From: Perca fluviatilis
Lineage: Eukaryota; Chordata; Actinopteri; Perciformes; Percidae
Length of the DNA stretch: 64,000 nucleotides
Reading direction: 5' to 3'
Assembly: GCF_010015445.1 (NCBI RefSeq)
Contig: NC_053128.1
Location: 10,515,840-10,579,839, forward strand
Shown: piece by piece, positions 34,676 through 46,100 of the stretch
How the letters are laid out: every line of letters starts with the position of its first letter
Numbering within the stretch: the stretch's first letter is position 1
Notes under the pieces: generated by a model
Databases searched by the model: none
What the model was told of the DNA's origin: nothing
The model's input: the letters and a program-made list of their open reading frames with translations, nothing else
Made by a program: the position numbers and the translations under genes

Positions 34676-34750
34676 CATTTCTCCCCTCCTCTTGAAGTTA
34701 AATAATGTACATGTTGTACATTATTTAACTTCAAAAGAAGGGGAGAAATG
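34676..34750. repeat. Near-perfect 75 bp hairpin
   Basis: The arms pair over about 36 bases: 20 inner bases (TTGAAGTTAAATAATGTACA) are perfectly inverted around a 3-base loop, and the pairing continues outward through CATTTCTCCCCT with two or three differences. There are no TIR-type flanks or TSD. Confidence 0.85.
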
Positions 34751-34833
34751 TGTCCTCACATTAGCACGTCTGTTATTGCCAGTGGTTTTACAGATTTAAT
34801 GTAAAATAAATGTACATTTGTAAAGCGAACAAT

Positions 34834-35111
34834 TAGGGGTGGGTATTTGATTTCGATTCACAAGGTATTTTCCGAATATCGTTTAGGTTAGGGAAGTTTC
34901 ACCTGTGATACCAATTTTGCATGGATATAAAAAAAAGATTCTCAAAGAACTTATGCTGTAAATTGAGAAGAAATCCTCAAGTATTTTTGTATAATGCATG
35001 TTTACATTAAGAATCTCACCACAGACATGTTGAAAAGGCATATATTAAAAGATTGATTTCGGGATTTTATTAATCGATTTTAATTGGAGAATCGATTATG
35101 TTAACCCAGCC
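34834..35111. mobile_element. hAT-type MITE, worn
   Basis: Left end TAGGGGTGGGTATTTGATTT; right end read inward TGGCTGGGTTAACATAATCG. Partial TIR match and no TSD; ATCGATT motifs near the right end are typical of this kind of repeat. Confidence 0.5.
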
Positions 35112-35295
35112 AGGGCTCAATGCTAACTTTTTAACGTGGTTGCCGGCTTGTCAACCAGGCATCATATTTCAGGCTGCCATATTTTAAACTGCCTATTTTT
35201 GGAGCACTTCATTTCTTATGTAACTATACCACACATTTTAATAATGAAACAATGCGAGAATGGTTTGCAATATAATTTCCCATCCATCTCAAATA

Positions 35296-35860
35296 GGGGT
35301 GAAACGGATCACAAAACTCATGGTTCAGATCACGGTTTTAAGTCACGAATCGGATCAATTTTCGGATCAGCACAAATGATCACAAAATGATTGAAATGTA
35401 ATAACTTATTTCACCAGTAAATTGCTGTTGAAATGACAAAAACAGATGAGAAAAGGGTATTTTACAATAACTTTGAATGCACCACAAGGTTAACCAGTTT
35501 AAAGTAAACGCAACCTTTATGTCTGTATTGTTTTTCCGACAATAGCAGTGACCCGTGATAGTTTGTCTTTTAGCTCATAGCTTTAGCAACAGACTGTTGG
35601 AACCCTCTACAGTGAAATACAGTCACTTTTAACCCATTTTAACAGTGTTTAATCCAGTTACTAATGTCGCTAATGGTAGGCTAACGTTAGTGTAACATGT
35701 TATTGGTGTTTACTAGCGTGACATGCAGCGATGTTTCTGTTTCCTCTGTCTGTTTCGCAGCACAGACATTTGGGTGGCACCGTAATGAGGCACTGGAATC
35801 CGTGTTGCTATTCAGTCCGGTAGATACCCGGCACCGGTGCCATATTGGCACCGGATTTTA
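35296..35860. mobile_element. hAT-type left end joined to a core shared with the 62.2 kb element
   Basis: Begins TAGGGGTGAAACGGATCAC, the same kind of end as the hAT at 56046-56905. From about 35400 to 35830 it is clearly homologous to 62375-62825 inside a hAT with quite different ends (shared strings include TTATTTCACCAGTAAA, TAGGCTAACGTTA, GCAGCGATGTTTC and GTTGCTATTC). It finishes in a GGCACCGGTGCC..ATTGGCACCG segment that recurs at 36998-37020. The right terminus is unclear. Confidence 0.6.
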
Positions 35861-35945
35861 ACATGCTGCTATGTTTTTGTGGCCAAGTTTTTGTGAATGA
35901 CATTTCTGAATTGTTGTGTGTTACGGACCGTAGAAACAATGCATT

Positions 35946-35977
35946 GTCTGTCTGTCTGTCGGTCTGTCTGTCTGTCT
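35946..35977. repeat. (CTGT)n microsatellite
   Basis: Eight units with one interruption, directly beside the left end of the 35980 element. Confidence 0.9.
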
Positions 35978-35979
35978 TA

Positions 35980-36842
35980 CATTATTTCTATGTGCTAACA
36001 ATGCTTTTTGGCAATACATTTTATACTGTTGGAAAGCCTGTTTTAGTTTCCTTTCATATGGTGCCCCCTTTGTAAGGAACATGCATTTGTGGGATGAGCA
36101 GCAGTATGTGGGTTGTGCCCTTCTCTGCCATTGCCAAACAGGTTATTTTGCTGTTGCTATTGACACTTGTTTTGAGCTTCTGGTACCCCCAGGTGCTGCC
36201 AGTCAGGTACCTGATTTAGAGATGAGATTCTGCAACCAGTGGCAATCATATCACCGTATCTCCACAGTCTGAGACCGAACTCTATCCTCCAAGATGACAA
36301 TGCTCGCCCCCATAGGGCGGGGTTTATCAGAGACTACCTCCAGAATGTGGGAGCGGAGAGGATGGAATGTGGGATCAGCTTGGGCGTGCTGTTCGTGCCA
36401 GAGTGACCAACACAACCATGTTGGCTGACTTGCGACAAATGCTGGTTGAAGAATGAGATGCTATCCCACAGCAGTGTATGACCAGGCTGGTGACCAGCAT
36501 GAGGAGGAGGTGCCAGGCTGTTGTGGCTGTGTATGTTCTTCCACACGCTACTGAGGCTCCTGTTTGCAAAATGACTACATTGTTAAATTGCCAATATGTC
36601 TTGTTTCTTCAAACTTCAATCATCCAATCCACCAAACGAGTCAATGGCAGAATAAGCTGTTTGGCATTGGCAGAGAAGATTTGGCAAATCTTTCATGGGC
36701 GCAAACCACATACTCAGCGCTGCTGCTCATCCCACAAATGCATGTTCCTTACAAATGGGGCACCATTTGAAAGGGAACTAAACAGGCTTTCCAACGGTAT
36801 AAGATTTATTACCAAAAGCGTTGTTACCACAGAGAAATAATC
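35980..36842 (+). mobile_element. Tc1/mariner-like element, 863 bp, internally deleted
   Basis: TA lies on both sides (35978-35979 and 36843-36844). The tips are CATTATTTCTATG and (read inward) GATTATTTCTCTG, continuing as inverted repeats of about 150 bases that include GGAACATGCATTTGTGGGAT. Between them is the 3' part of a Tc1-type transposase (36275-36560). The N-terminal DNA-binding region and first catalytic aspartate are deleted. Confidence 0.8.
36275..36560 (+). pseudogene. Tc1-type transposase C-terminal remnant
   Basis: One frame reads QDDNARPHRAGFIRDYLQNV, holding the second catalytic aspartate of the DDE triad. After a short deletion the frame changes to MWDQLGRAVRARVTNTTMLA and then QQCMTRLVTSMRRRCQ. 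The segment that should carry the third catalytic residue (the NPIEH block just before WDQLG) is exactly what the deletion removed. A stop follows VEE where Trp is expected. Clearly inactive. Confidence 0.75.
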
Positions 36843-36883
36843 TACCAAACACAAATTTCTTTACTTTTTGTGCTAAGTTTATC

Positions 36884-37034
36884 TAGGGTTGGGTATCGTT
36901 TGGGTTAAGTGATGCTTTTGAAAAAAAAAAGTCAGGCACCGAAATGAGGAACCGAAATTTTTGTTCTTAGGTCTCGTTACTACAGTTTACGTCGGAACCG
37001 GTGCCCTATTGGCACCGCATTTTGGTACCCAACC
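36884..37034. mobile_element. Short MITE, GGGTTGGGTAYC ends
   Basis: Left TAGGGTTGGGTATCG; the right end read inward is GGTTGGGTACCAAAA. The interior carries GGCACCGAAATGAGGAACCG and GGTGCCCTATTGGCACCG, also found near 35785-35855. No secure TSD. Confidence 0.55.
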
Positions 37035-37079
37035 ATCTGTCTAGCTATCTTTCTATCTCTCTCTGTTTCTATATATATA

Positions 37080-38702
37080 CAGTGCCTTGCGAAAGTATTC
37101 GCCCCTTGAACTTTTTCGACCTTTTGCCACATGTCAGGCCTCAAACATAAAGATATAAAACTGTAATTTTTTGTGAAGAATCAACAACAAGTGGGACACA
37201 ATCATGAAGTGGAACGAAATTTATTGGATATTTCAAACCTTTTAAACAAATAAAAAACTGAAATATTGGGCGCGCAAAATTATTTAGCCCCCTTAAGTTA
37301 ATACTTTGGTAGCCCCCTTTTGCTGCGATTACAGCTGTAAGTCGCTTATGCGGTATGTCTCTATCAGTTTTGCACATCGAGAGACTGACATTTTAGCCCA
37401 TTCCTCCTTGCAAAACAGCTCGAGCTCAGTGAGGTTGGATGGAGAGCGTTTGTGAACAGCAGTTTTCAGTTTTTTCCACAGATTCTCGATTGGATTCAGG
37501 TCTGGACTTTGACTTGGCCATTGTAACACCTGGATATGTTTATTTGTGAACCATTCCATTGTAGATTTTGCTTTATGTTTTGGATCATTGTCTTGTTGGA
37601 AGACAAATCTCCGTCCCAGTCTCAGGTTTTTGCAGACTCCATCAGGTTTTCTTCCAGAATGGTCCTGTATTTGGCTCCATCCATCTTCCCATCAATTTTA
37701 ACCATCTTCCCTGTCCCTGCTGAAGAAAAGCAGGCCCAAACCATGATGCTGCCACCACCATGTTTGACAGTGGGGATGGTGTGTTCAGGGTGATGAGCTG
37801 TGTTGCTTTTACGGCAAACCCACGTTTTGCATTGTTGCCAAAAGTTCGATTTTGGTTTCATCTGACCACAGCACCTTCTTCCACATGTTTGGTGTGTCTC
37901 CCAGGTGGCTTTTGGCAAACTTTAAACGACACTTTTTATGGATATCTTTAAGAAATGGCTTTCTTCTTGCCACTCTTCCATAAAGGCCAGATTTGTGCAG
38001 TATACGACTGATTGTTGTCCTATGGACAGAGTCTCCCACCTCAGCTGTAGATCTCTGCAGTTCATCCAGAGTGATCATGGGCCTCTTGGCTGCATCTCTG
38101 ATCAGTCTTCTCCTTGTATGAGCTGAAAGTTTAGAGGGACGGCCGGGTCTTCGTAGGATTTGTAGTGGTCTGATACTCCTTCCATTTCAATATTATCGCT
38201 TGCACAGTGCTCCTTGGGATGTTTAAAGCTTGGGAAATCTTTTTGTATCCAAATCCGGCTTTAAACTTCTCCACAACAGTATCTCGGACCTGCCTGGTGT
38301 GTTCCTTGTTCTTCATGATGCTCTCTGCGCTTTACACGGACCTCTGAGACCATCACAGAGCAGGTGCATTTATACGGAGACTTGATTACACACAGCTGGA
38401 TTCTATTTATCATCATTAGTCATTTAGGTCAACATTGGATCATTCAGAGATCCTCACTGAACTTCTGGAGAGAGTTTGCTGCACTGAAAGTAAGGGGGCT
38501 GAATAATTTTGCACACCCACTTTTTCAGTTTTTTATTTGTTAAAAAAGTTTGAAATAGCCAATGAATTTCGTTCCACTTCATGATTGTGTCCCACTTGTT
38601 GTTGATTCTTCACAAAAAATTACAGTTTTATATCTTTATGTTTGAGGCCTGAAATGTGGCAAAAGGTCGAAACGTTCAAGGGGGCCGAATACTTTCGCAA
38701 GG

Positions 38703-38706
<4 letters not shown>
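37080..38706 (-). mobile_element. Tc1/mariner element with about 200 bp ITRs (copy 1)
   Basis: The left tip is CAGTGCCTTGCGAAAGTATT; the right tip is its inverted copy. The ITRs extend about 200 bases inward and share AATCAACAACAAGTGGG. The insertion is at a TA inside a TA-rich run, with the 67 bp (AT)n directly on the right. The minus strand carries a dead transposase (37330-38316). The ends resemble the salmonid DTSsa4-type Tc1 elements as I remember them. It is very similar to copy 2 at 50462-52080, in opposite orientation. Confidence 0.92.
37330..38316 (-). pseudogene. Tc1 transposase, frameshifted (copy 1)
   Basis: DDE transposase of the Tc1/mariner superfamily. It starts MKNKEHTRQVRDTVVEKFK with a helix-turn-helix region (GFGYKKISQALNIPRSTVQA). 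The catalytic blocks are still visible but in different frames: VLWSDETKIE (D1), and [11 protein letters not shown] (E). Four frameshifts are seen: after TTTNP (about 38165), after IELL (about 37845), after ESAKT (about 37625, which puts the D2 block out of frame), and after LIETY (about 37365). The intact family protein would be about 340 residues. Confidence 0.88.

Positions 38707-38772
<66 letters not shown>
38706..38772. repeat. (AT)n microsatellite
   Basis: About 67 bp of pure AT directly joined to the right ITR of the Tc1 element. Confidence 0.95.
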
Positions 38773-38775
<3 letters not shown>

Positions 38776-39135
38776 GGCTTGGAATCACCGGAGGCCTCAC
38801 GATACGATATCATCCCGATACTTACAATACGATATTATTGCGATTTTAAACATATTGCAATATTCTGCGATATATTGCAATTTATTACTTTTTTATAAGT
38901 TTTTCCCAATTTCAAATGACGTCCCCAAAAGGACAATTTTGTCAACATCCGTTTTATCTAAAAAGATAAATTTCTGTTTGTTTATCTCACTTCAATTTTA
39001 TTGCTGCAAAATCAGATTGTCAAGCAGACAGACTGACCAACACATATATAATAATAGATCGATACTTGGCGTCTGTGTATTGATATAGTTTTGCCATGAC
39101 AAATATCAAGATACTATGCTGTATCGATTTTTTCC

Positions 39136-39137
<2 letters not shown>
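38773..39137. mobile_element. hAT-type MITE fragment, CGATACGATATC type
   Basis: Left end TAGGGCTTGGAATCACCGGA followed by CACGATACGATATCATCCC and several ATATTGCRATAT motifs. The right end (about CTGTATCGATTTTTTCCCC) runs into a TA microsatellite, so the true terminus is lost. Confidence 0.55.
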
Positions 39138-39175
<38 letters not shown>

Positions 39176-39197
39176 AATAAATAAATAAATAAAAAAA
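39138..39197. repeat. (TA)n then (AAAT)n microsatellite
   Basis: TA tract to 39170, then AAAT units. Confidence 0.9.
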
Positions 39198-39641
39198 TGA
39201 ATGGCCAGAAATGGCAGAAGAGTAGCATCTGTAATAATACTGAAATAATGAGTTCTTCACATAGCATCTTTTCAATGTAATAATGTGCTTCACTGGCCTA
39301 ATGGAAACATTAAGGATGCTCTGCAGAACCATTAAGGTAGGCTTTGTTTCAGCCATTAGGATCAGTTTTAAAACGTGTCTTCTGCATAGCAGTGATAGGA
39401 GTTGTAGGCCTGTATTTGTACTTGTGTGCTGTCTCAGGGTTAGACCTTTTTTTATTTTCTATAACTACTACTATTATCACTGATGTCACCTATACAGTCC
39501 TTCTTTGCATGTTTTTTTTTTCCTTTTCTGCCCGGTATTGCTATCATTGCAGACTGCAACGTACATGGAGTATTTCATTTCTAATATAGTTTTTTAATTT
39601 TTTTTTTTTTTTTGTTCTCTTGATTTTACCAAATATTGTAG
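39198..39641. other. Unassigned sequence
   Basis: Nothing recognised apart from T runs near 39510 and 39600. Confidence 0.4.
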
Positions 39642-40997
39642 TAGGGATGTAACAATTACTGGTGTAACGGTGAACCACGGTACAAATATTGATGATAACA
39701 ATTACCGTTTTCATTTAAAATATCATTATTCTCACGGTGGATTACCACGGCGTGGAAACCGCACATTCCCAGCTTCATCGGAGTCTCCTGAAGTTGCTGC
39801 GCGGGCGCACTGCGTAGCCTACAGTGCTTTTCTTGAAGTTGGAATCATGGCGTGAGGAGGAGAACGCTCAGGACATTGATCAGCCTTGTAACAAAGGCCA
39901 TAGTAACACTTGCTCTCTCTCCTGAGATGATTGACCAATCAGTGACGAGAGTCATCGCTTTGATCTCCTGCCAATCACTCGCGCTCAGGCAGGAGAAGGG
40001 GACAGAACAGCTGTAAACAGACTTTCTTTATCATTCCTTTCCCGTTTTCGAACTTGTTGAAGTCATGTGTGTAGCCAAGAACGTAAGTTAAAACTATTCT
40101 GTAGCTTGCTAAACTGTCATGGTTTTTACTGCCTCGTTATCTGTGTAAACGTTTAAGCTACGTTTATTCATATTTCAGTACTGCTACAATGTGGATTACG
40201 TTTTGCCTGTTAGCCTACCACATGACATTTATTTGGAGTGAGAGAGATATTATTGCCTTTTTATAGTATTGCTGTTGCTGTGTTTCTTATTGCATAACTG
40301 ATAGATGTGCAGATTGTGTAATATTACTTTTGCAGCCACGTGTTGATATTCAGGTTGATAGGGCAATTTACTAGCAACATGCAACCGCTAGTAAACCGAC
40401 TAGTGCTGTGCAGCCATGTGCTTAGCTATTAAAGGTGTATTACACTGTTTGCTCTGTTACGGATATGTGTGCTGTAATAGATGTGTCTTATTCTCAGTTT
40501 GTTACCGAGCAATATGTTACATTTATGTTAATTATTACAGAGAAATGAATGTAATTCTTAGTATTGTTTCTTGTTATATGCTGGTGGCTATAATTTAGTA
40601 TTGGTAAATAATGTTCATAGTAAGTCAGATGCTTATTATTAATGTGCATAATTATTTGCTTAAATTTCAGAACCACATCCAACTTCACATGTAACGGCAA
40701 ATACAACTTCATAGTTAACTTCATGTTTGAGTTGTAAATAAATCTTCCTGGATCTCGGTCAGACATCTCTGGTTCAAGTTCTTACCGGACACCCTACAGC
40801 GGGCCAGTGTGTCAGCAGCCAGTTTTCAATAGTTTTTACAAGCCTATTGCCTATATTTTTGTAATATGATAAACACTGTTACACTGTTTTGAAACTATTT
40901 CAGCTTGGGTAGGCCTATCAGTGCTTTCTAATCCCGAAAACCGTGATCATTTTGGTCCCTTGAACCATGAGGTTAAATTTTCATAGTTAAATCCCTA
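39642..40997. mobile_element. hAT-type transposon, 1356 bp, with perfect 8 bp TSD
   Basis: Left end TAGGGATGTAACAATTAC; right end read inward TAGGGATTTAACTATG (13 of 16 match). TATTGTAG is duplicated exactly at 39634-39641 and 40998-41005. The subterminal parts contain ACGGTGAACCACGGT and AACCGTGATC motifs in mirrored positions. I saw no transposase motif in the 1.3 kb interior, so it is non-autonomous. Confidence 0.85.
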
Positions 40998-41758
40998 TAT
41001 TGTAGCATTCAGGCAAAATGCCTCAATCTTGGAAGAGTTTGAAAGAAACCATAACCCTTTCTCCATCTATCTGCTCAGCATGCACAGTATTGAATTAGAT
41101 AATACTATAACAACATCATCATCACGATTTTGGTTACAGACTTGTCAACAGCCCTGTGTTTATAATTGTTATAATGTCGGTGTCTCCTCTTGACATTCAA
41201 GTAGTAATTATGAATAATACATCGGGAGCAAAGGAGCAAGTCATGTAATGTTAGAGCAACATAATGTTGGACTGGTGTGTCTGGTTCAACACTGGAGACC
41301 GCTGTTCATTTCCCGTTTCCTACCTTAAGTCAGCGGTTGGTTTCTTTTAACCATGTCCTCAGTCCTTCCCTAACCTTAACCATGGGGTATTATTGCAACC
41401 ATGATGACGAAAGTCCCCCAGCCCTAACAAAGTCGTAGCCTAATAATGCAAACCGCAATTGGCAATCCTAACGGAGTCCTTTTTGTGTGTCTGTGTCCTA
41501 CTAAAGGGCAGTTACAAATGGTCAAGTTGTCGATACATTTGGAGGACATGTTGCGTCTGTCCGTCCTGGATGAGGAAATCTTCCTCCGTGCTCCATACAT
41601 TTTCTCCCACTTACTTTTTCCTGAATTTCACGGTCGCAGGTTGTCATTTGACATTTTTGATTGGCTGTGAGCCTCAAGAGGGCGGGTGTTATGTAATATG
41701 AGTTGGTAAAAGTAGTACTGGTATAAATTATGTGATAAAAGGCTTTTTGGTTCTTTTT
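40998..41758. other. Unassigned sequence
   Basis: Two overlapping ORFs at 41446-41701 show no recognised domain. Nothing else found. Confidence 0.35.
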
Positions 41759-42045
41759 ACCTCCACCAAGAAAGATGTTTTCTGCTGGGTTTGGTGGAAG
41801 GATGTAGAATGGGCCAAGGAAGAACCCATTACATTTTGGAGCGGATCCGAATCATGGGGCGGACAAATTATTTTTCACTTTTGTTGATATTTTTCACTTT
41901 TGTTAACATTGCGAGATGGGGCATTTGTGCAGCATTCATGTGCTGTGGGAATAATGCTAAAAATGTCTGGGAAAAATTCACAATGCATTAACATTGTTTG
42001 AGAGTGCATGCCTTTGAGGTTTGCACTCTCTGAATGCCCTTCTAG
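41759..42045 (+). repeat. Fragment of a widespread CCTCCRCCAAG..CTCTCTGAATGCCC repeat
   Basis: Contains TGGTGGAAGGATG, TGGGCCAAGGAAGAACCCAT, GGAGCGGATCCGAATCA and TTAACATTGCGAGATGGGGC in the order I remember from an old interspersed repeat of fish and other vertebrates. It ends GCACTCTCTGAATGCCCTTC. I cannot name the family with confidence. Confidence 0.45.
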
Positions 42046-42580
42046 TTTTCTATGAGCTTTGTGTTTTTATAATAATGTGATAGGACACATGTAGGTAGAA
42101 AAGAACACAGAAGTGTTTCCTCACAGGCCATATGAATGCAGTTTAGGACTGACCTCCATGCAGGCTGAGGAATAGGGGTTTTCAGTTATCAAAACCAAAT
42201 TAATTTTTTTTTTTTTGGAAAAAATGAAATAAAGACACTATGTTCTTTATGCGGAACCAATAGTCGAGGCAGTGTATCAGTATGTCACAGTCGTCCGTGT
42301 CAGTTAGGCTACGTTCACACAATGCTTAATTCAGATTTTTTGCTCGGTTCCGTTTTTTTTTTTTTGGTTGGCTGTTGACATTACCTTTTTAAAATGTGGC
42401 CTATATCAGATTCCAATGTGAACTGTTTGCGGTTTTGAACTGACCCGCATGCGCAAAATAACAATGACATCAGAAGCAGCACGCTGTTGCACTGAAGTTA
42501 GGGAGGTTATGGAGGAAATAAGCATTTTCGCTTTTATTTCAAAGTGTTTGTGTAATGGCAGCCGTAACATTAATGACGGT

Positions 42581-42846
42581 GCGGGCGAGACGGGCCGGTG
42601 GTGCGTCCAAGCCCGAGGGACCAGGATCCCACCTCAGCGGGCGTGCGCAGGCCCTCACTTTTCATTGTGCCACGGGGGCGACCCTCTGACTCGCGCGTAC
42701 GTTAGACTCCTTGGTCCGTGTTTCAAGACTGGTCGGGTGGGTTGCCGGCAATGCCGCAGACCCCTGATGCCGTTTACGTGAGCCAATCCCCGCCCCGGAA
42801 AGGCATCGCGGTTGGGCCGGACTGAGGACAGTCCGCCCCGGTTGAC
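42581..42846 (-). pseudogene. 28S rRNA fragment (rDNA-derived)
   Basis: The minus strand reads, in 28S order: GGGGCGGACTGTCCTCAGT, then CCCACCCGACCAGTCTTGAA, ACACGGACCAAGGAGTCTAA, CGCGCGAGTCAGAGGGTCGC, CCGTGGCACAATGAAAAGTG, GCTGAGGTGGGATCC and GCACCACCGGCCCGTCTCGC. These are strongly conserved blocks of the 5' third of eukaryotic 28S rRNA. About 266 bases are present, with some substitutions and a deletion (the ACGAAAG after GGGTCGC is missing), so it is a dead copy. Both edges lie inside the Harbinger-like element. Confidence 0.9.
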
Positions 42847-42851
42847 ACACA

Positions 42852-42880
42852 CAGAGAAAGAGAGAGAGAGAGAGAGAGAA
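42852..42880. repeat. Short (AG)n tract
   Basis: AG dinucleotides directly next to the 28S fragment. Confidence 0.9.
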
Positions 42881-43118
42881 TCAAATCCACCTTGGTTGTT
42901 CACACTGCGGCCGCATTGATAAAAATCAGATTTGGGTCTGATTCAGGCCCACATATTCAGGAAGTGGCCTGAATCTGATTCTTAAAAAAAATAAATAAAA
43001 AAATAAATAAATCTGATCTGGGCAAGATTTGAGTGTTCACACTACTTCTGGAGAAGTCTGACCTGATCACTTGACCCCAAAAAACTGAGCCACTTTTGCC
43101 TGCAGTCTGAACGTAGCC

Positions 43119-46100
43119 TTAGATTTCTGCAGCACATACAGAGCGGTCGACCGTGGCATCAGTCATTGGGAGAAAACTCCAGGTATCACAAAGGGCTCTT
43201 AAACACAACTGTAATTTTGAAAGTTGTGACACTTCATAGATATGCCAGAGAAATGTGAAACCAGTGCATCCTGTTCTAGATGCTCTCTGACACTGTGTGA
43301 AGGTTCCACATTGATTTTCCTGTGCGTAACCTCTTCTATTGGCCATTATGTCCATGTTTAATACAGCATCTGCATGTTGGCCATATTCAAAATGTGTCGA
43401 AAAAATACAGCTCAACATTTTGGCATCTGTCGTCTTTCAGAAGCTGTGCAGCTATTATTATTATTTTTTTTTTTTATGTGAACGCAACATGACAGGTTTT
43501 TCCAATCGGCGACAATGACCATTGATTAACACCTGTTAGCTGCCCACTCTTTTGGCAGTAAACATGTAAACAGGATGGCGAGGAAAATGCTGCTGTGGCT
43601 TCATTTGCCACAGCGACTGAGACAGACATATGCCAAACTGTTTACTTGTGGGATATTTTTTATTTTTTTAAACATCTGAATATTTAAAAAAAAACTGTCA
43701 ATTTTGGAAATATGTTTTGAGAATTCAGGGCCAAACTCACAATTTTGTTCATTTTCTGGCAAATAAACATTTGCATGAGCAGATTGGTGCCAGAGAAATA
43801 ACGTCGACCAGTAAAAGATGTGCACTTTGTTGCCATAGATACAGGTACAGGTGACAGGGTAGCCTTACAATTCATTGGGCTCTATCCTGGGATTACAGCG
43901 TGGAGGGTATTGTGTGCTTTATTTATTTATTTTATTTTATTTTTTTTTTTGGGAGCATGAGCTGTCTGATTCAAGGCAATCACAACAAGCTGCAGAACTC
44001 CTCTCAGTATTGTTGCTTAACACATGACAATACTTAAGAACAAGTAAAACACAAAGGAAAAGTAAGTAACATTGACATTTCTCTCTCCCATCATTTCCTG
44101 CCGTTTCTCTACTGTCGCTATAACAAATCTGCAGCCAGAGGCAGATTTTTTTTTTTTTTTTTTTTTATATTAACAGATGATTAGAACATCTGTGAATCAT
44201 GGCAGTACTCACCATTTAGGTCACAGTGACCCGGATCTCCGTATATATTTCCGAGATGTACATGACATTTGTGAGATAATTGCCTAAAAATAATTTTATT
44301 TTGCTGCAGAAAAGCGAGAACGCCAAGATTACCGACATTGCTCATCTGTTCACCGTGTGTGTGTGTGGGGGGGGGGAAGAGAGTGAAATAAATGATCTCC
44401 GTTCTTTCGTCGTACCTACAAAAACTTTACTCATCACATCGAGTACAGGCGCCAACTTTTTATATATAAATGTCAATCAAAAAAGCAATCATAGCGCAGC
44501 TTTTGGATGGGAAGATATATGGGACAAATGAGACTGAGAGAAAAAGAGAGAGAGAAGGTGATGGAGATGAGAAAGAAGAGCAGATACTGCCCATTGTGCA
44601 ATGGATAGGATTAGTATTTTGTCCCTGCGTTGTTCAACTCAAACAAAAACTGACGTGATCCAATTAAAACTATGTAATTACCACAGATATACAGTATATG
44701 TTCTTTGGTAATTACAGTGGAACCTATAGTTAACACTTAGCATAATTATAGCATTGTAGTATTGTATGAATACATTATTGTGTAACCCACATTTTACTCA
44801 CGTGTATGTACTGTTTGAGACACATTCTCAAACAAAGTTGAAATATTGAAGGTGTGTATCATTTTACTAAATTATTATGAATAGACTTTGGCAGGAGAGA
44901 CAAGCGAGGAGCTGCAGAGAAAGCAACAGGCAGACAATACGGAGGCTGAGGGAGAATAAAGAGTAGAGGACAGGAGAGAGAAATGAACCGAAGAGAATAT
45001 AATGTTGGAAGGCAGAGAGACAAGAAAATATGAGAGAGAGGGAGCAGGTTTTGGAAAGCAGACGCACAGAAAAGGAGGCTGAGAGAAAGCGAGCACAGAA
45101 AACACAATTTTTGCTCTCCAAACGTCTTAAAATGCACATCAGGGAAAATGTAATTTGGCCTCAATACGGCCATGAGTACAGAAATAGATAGTAATAAACA
45201 TTGTCTGGTGAAGGCATTTTGGCCTATATGAGAGCATCAATCGGACACTACTTAAGCCGTAATTTTACTGTACTACTATGCCTCACGTCACAAATGGTCA
45301 CGTTTTTGTAATTAGCGTAATACAACAGCGTTTGTTCCAGATTGAATTTCAAGAATAAAACATGAGCCGCCACTTATGCAAGAAAAAACAAGGTAAGATG
45401 GGGTTGATGAGCCCTGGTAATCTGCGTCTCCCGCATAAAAAGGAAGTATACCGTTTTTATAGTATAACTGACTAGTCTGATGTGTGTAGGGGTGTGGGTG
45501 GTTCATTAGTTGCATCCTGGTGTCACTGCACATGATGTAATGGATGTAAACACAGTGGCTGGCAGTGCGTAATGGCACTGTGCTCTGGCGCAGCCCTTGT
45601 TAAATCCCAGACTGCAGATTTATCAACATGTGTTCTGCTGCCTTCAGATGGCTGCAGGGATTTAACAAAATGGGAGGAGAAGCTTTTCATACAGTATGAA
45701 ACAGCTGTGGACAAGATACTGTAAGAATCACTCATATTCATTCCTTGCATAATATAGACTGCTTTATTGGAAAAAATCCTGTCCACGGTTTATTTATTTT
45801 TTTTGTAATGCCAATTTGAACGTTTGAGTGCTTACTTAAAGTAGTTTCTTAAGACTTGAAACATTGTTCCACTATTGCTGCTCATTTGCTCCAAATATTT
45901 AGTCGGCTCTTGTTGATAAAATCACCAAATTTCCAGCGGTGTCATTGCCGAAAAACCAGTCGTGGTTCTCAAGTGTCTATTCTCCTTCCTAACATCTAAG
46001 ATCCAATTTTCACCAAAATACAAACTCCAGCTTTGTGCTGCCTCATTTGAATAAACCCTTATTTTTATGTAGTAGTAGTAGTATCAGTTGACTGTACCGA

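Larger units (their letters stand above)
42307..43118. mobile_element. PIF/Harbinger-like element, 812 bp, carrying a 28S rRNA fragment
   Basis: Left end GGCTACGTTCACACAATG; right end read inward GGCTACGTTCAGACTGCAGG. TTA flanks both sides (42304-42306 and 43119-43121), matching the 3 bp TWA target of PIF/Harbinger. Subterminal TCAGATT and TTCACAC motifs repeat in both halves. The centre holds 42581-42846, a piece of nuclear 28S rRNA on the minus strand, then an (AG)n run. Confidence 0.78.

Noticed and set aside
44859..45173. Three overlapping Ser/Leu-rich minus-strand ORFs
   Set aside because: They come from a purine-rich strand (GAGAGA-like), a composition effect.
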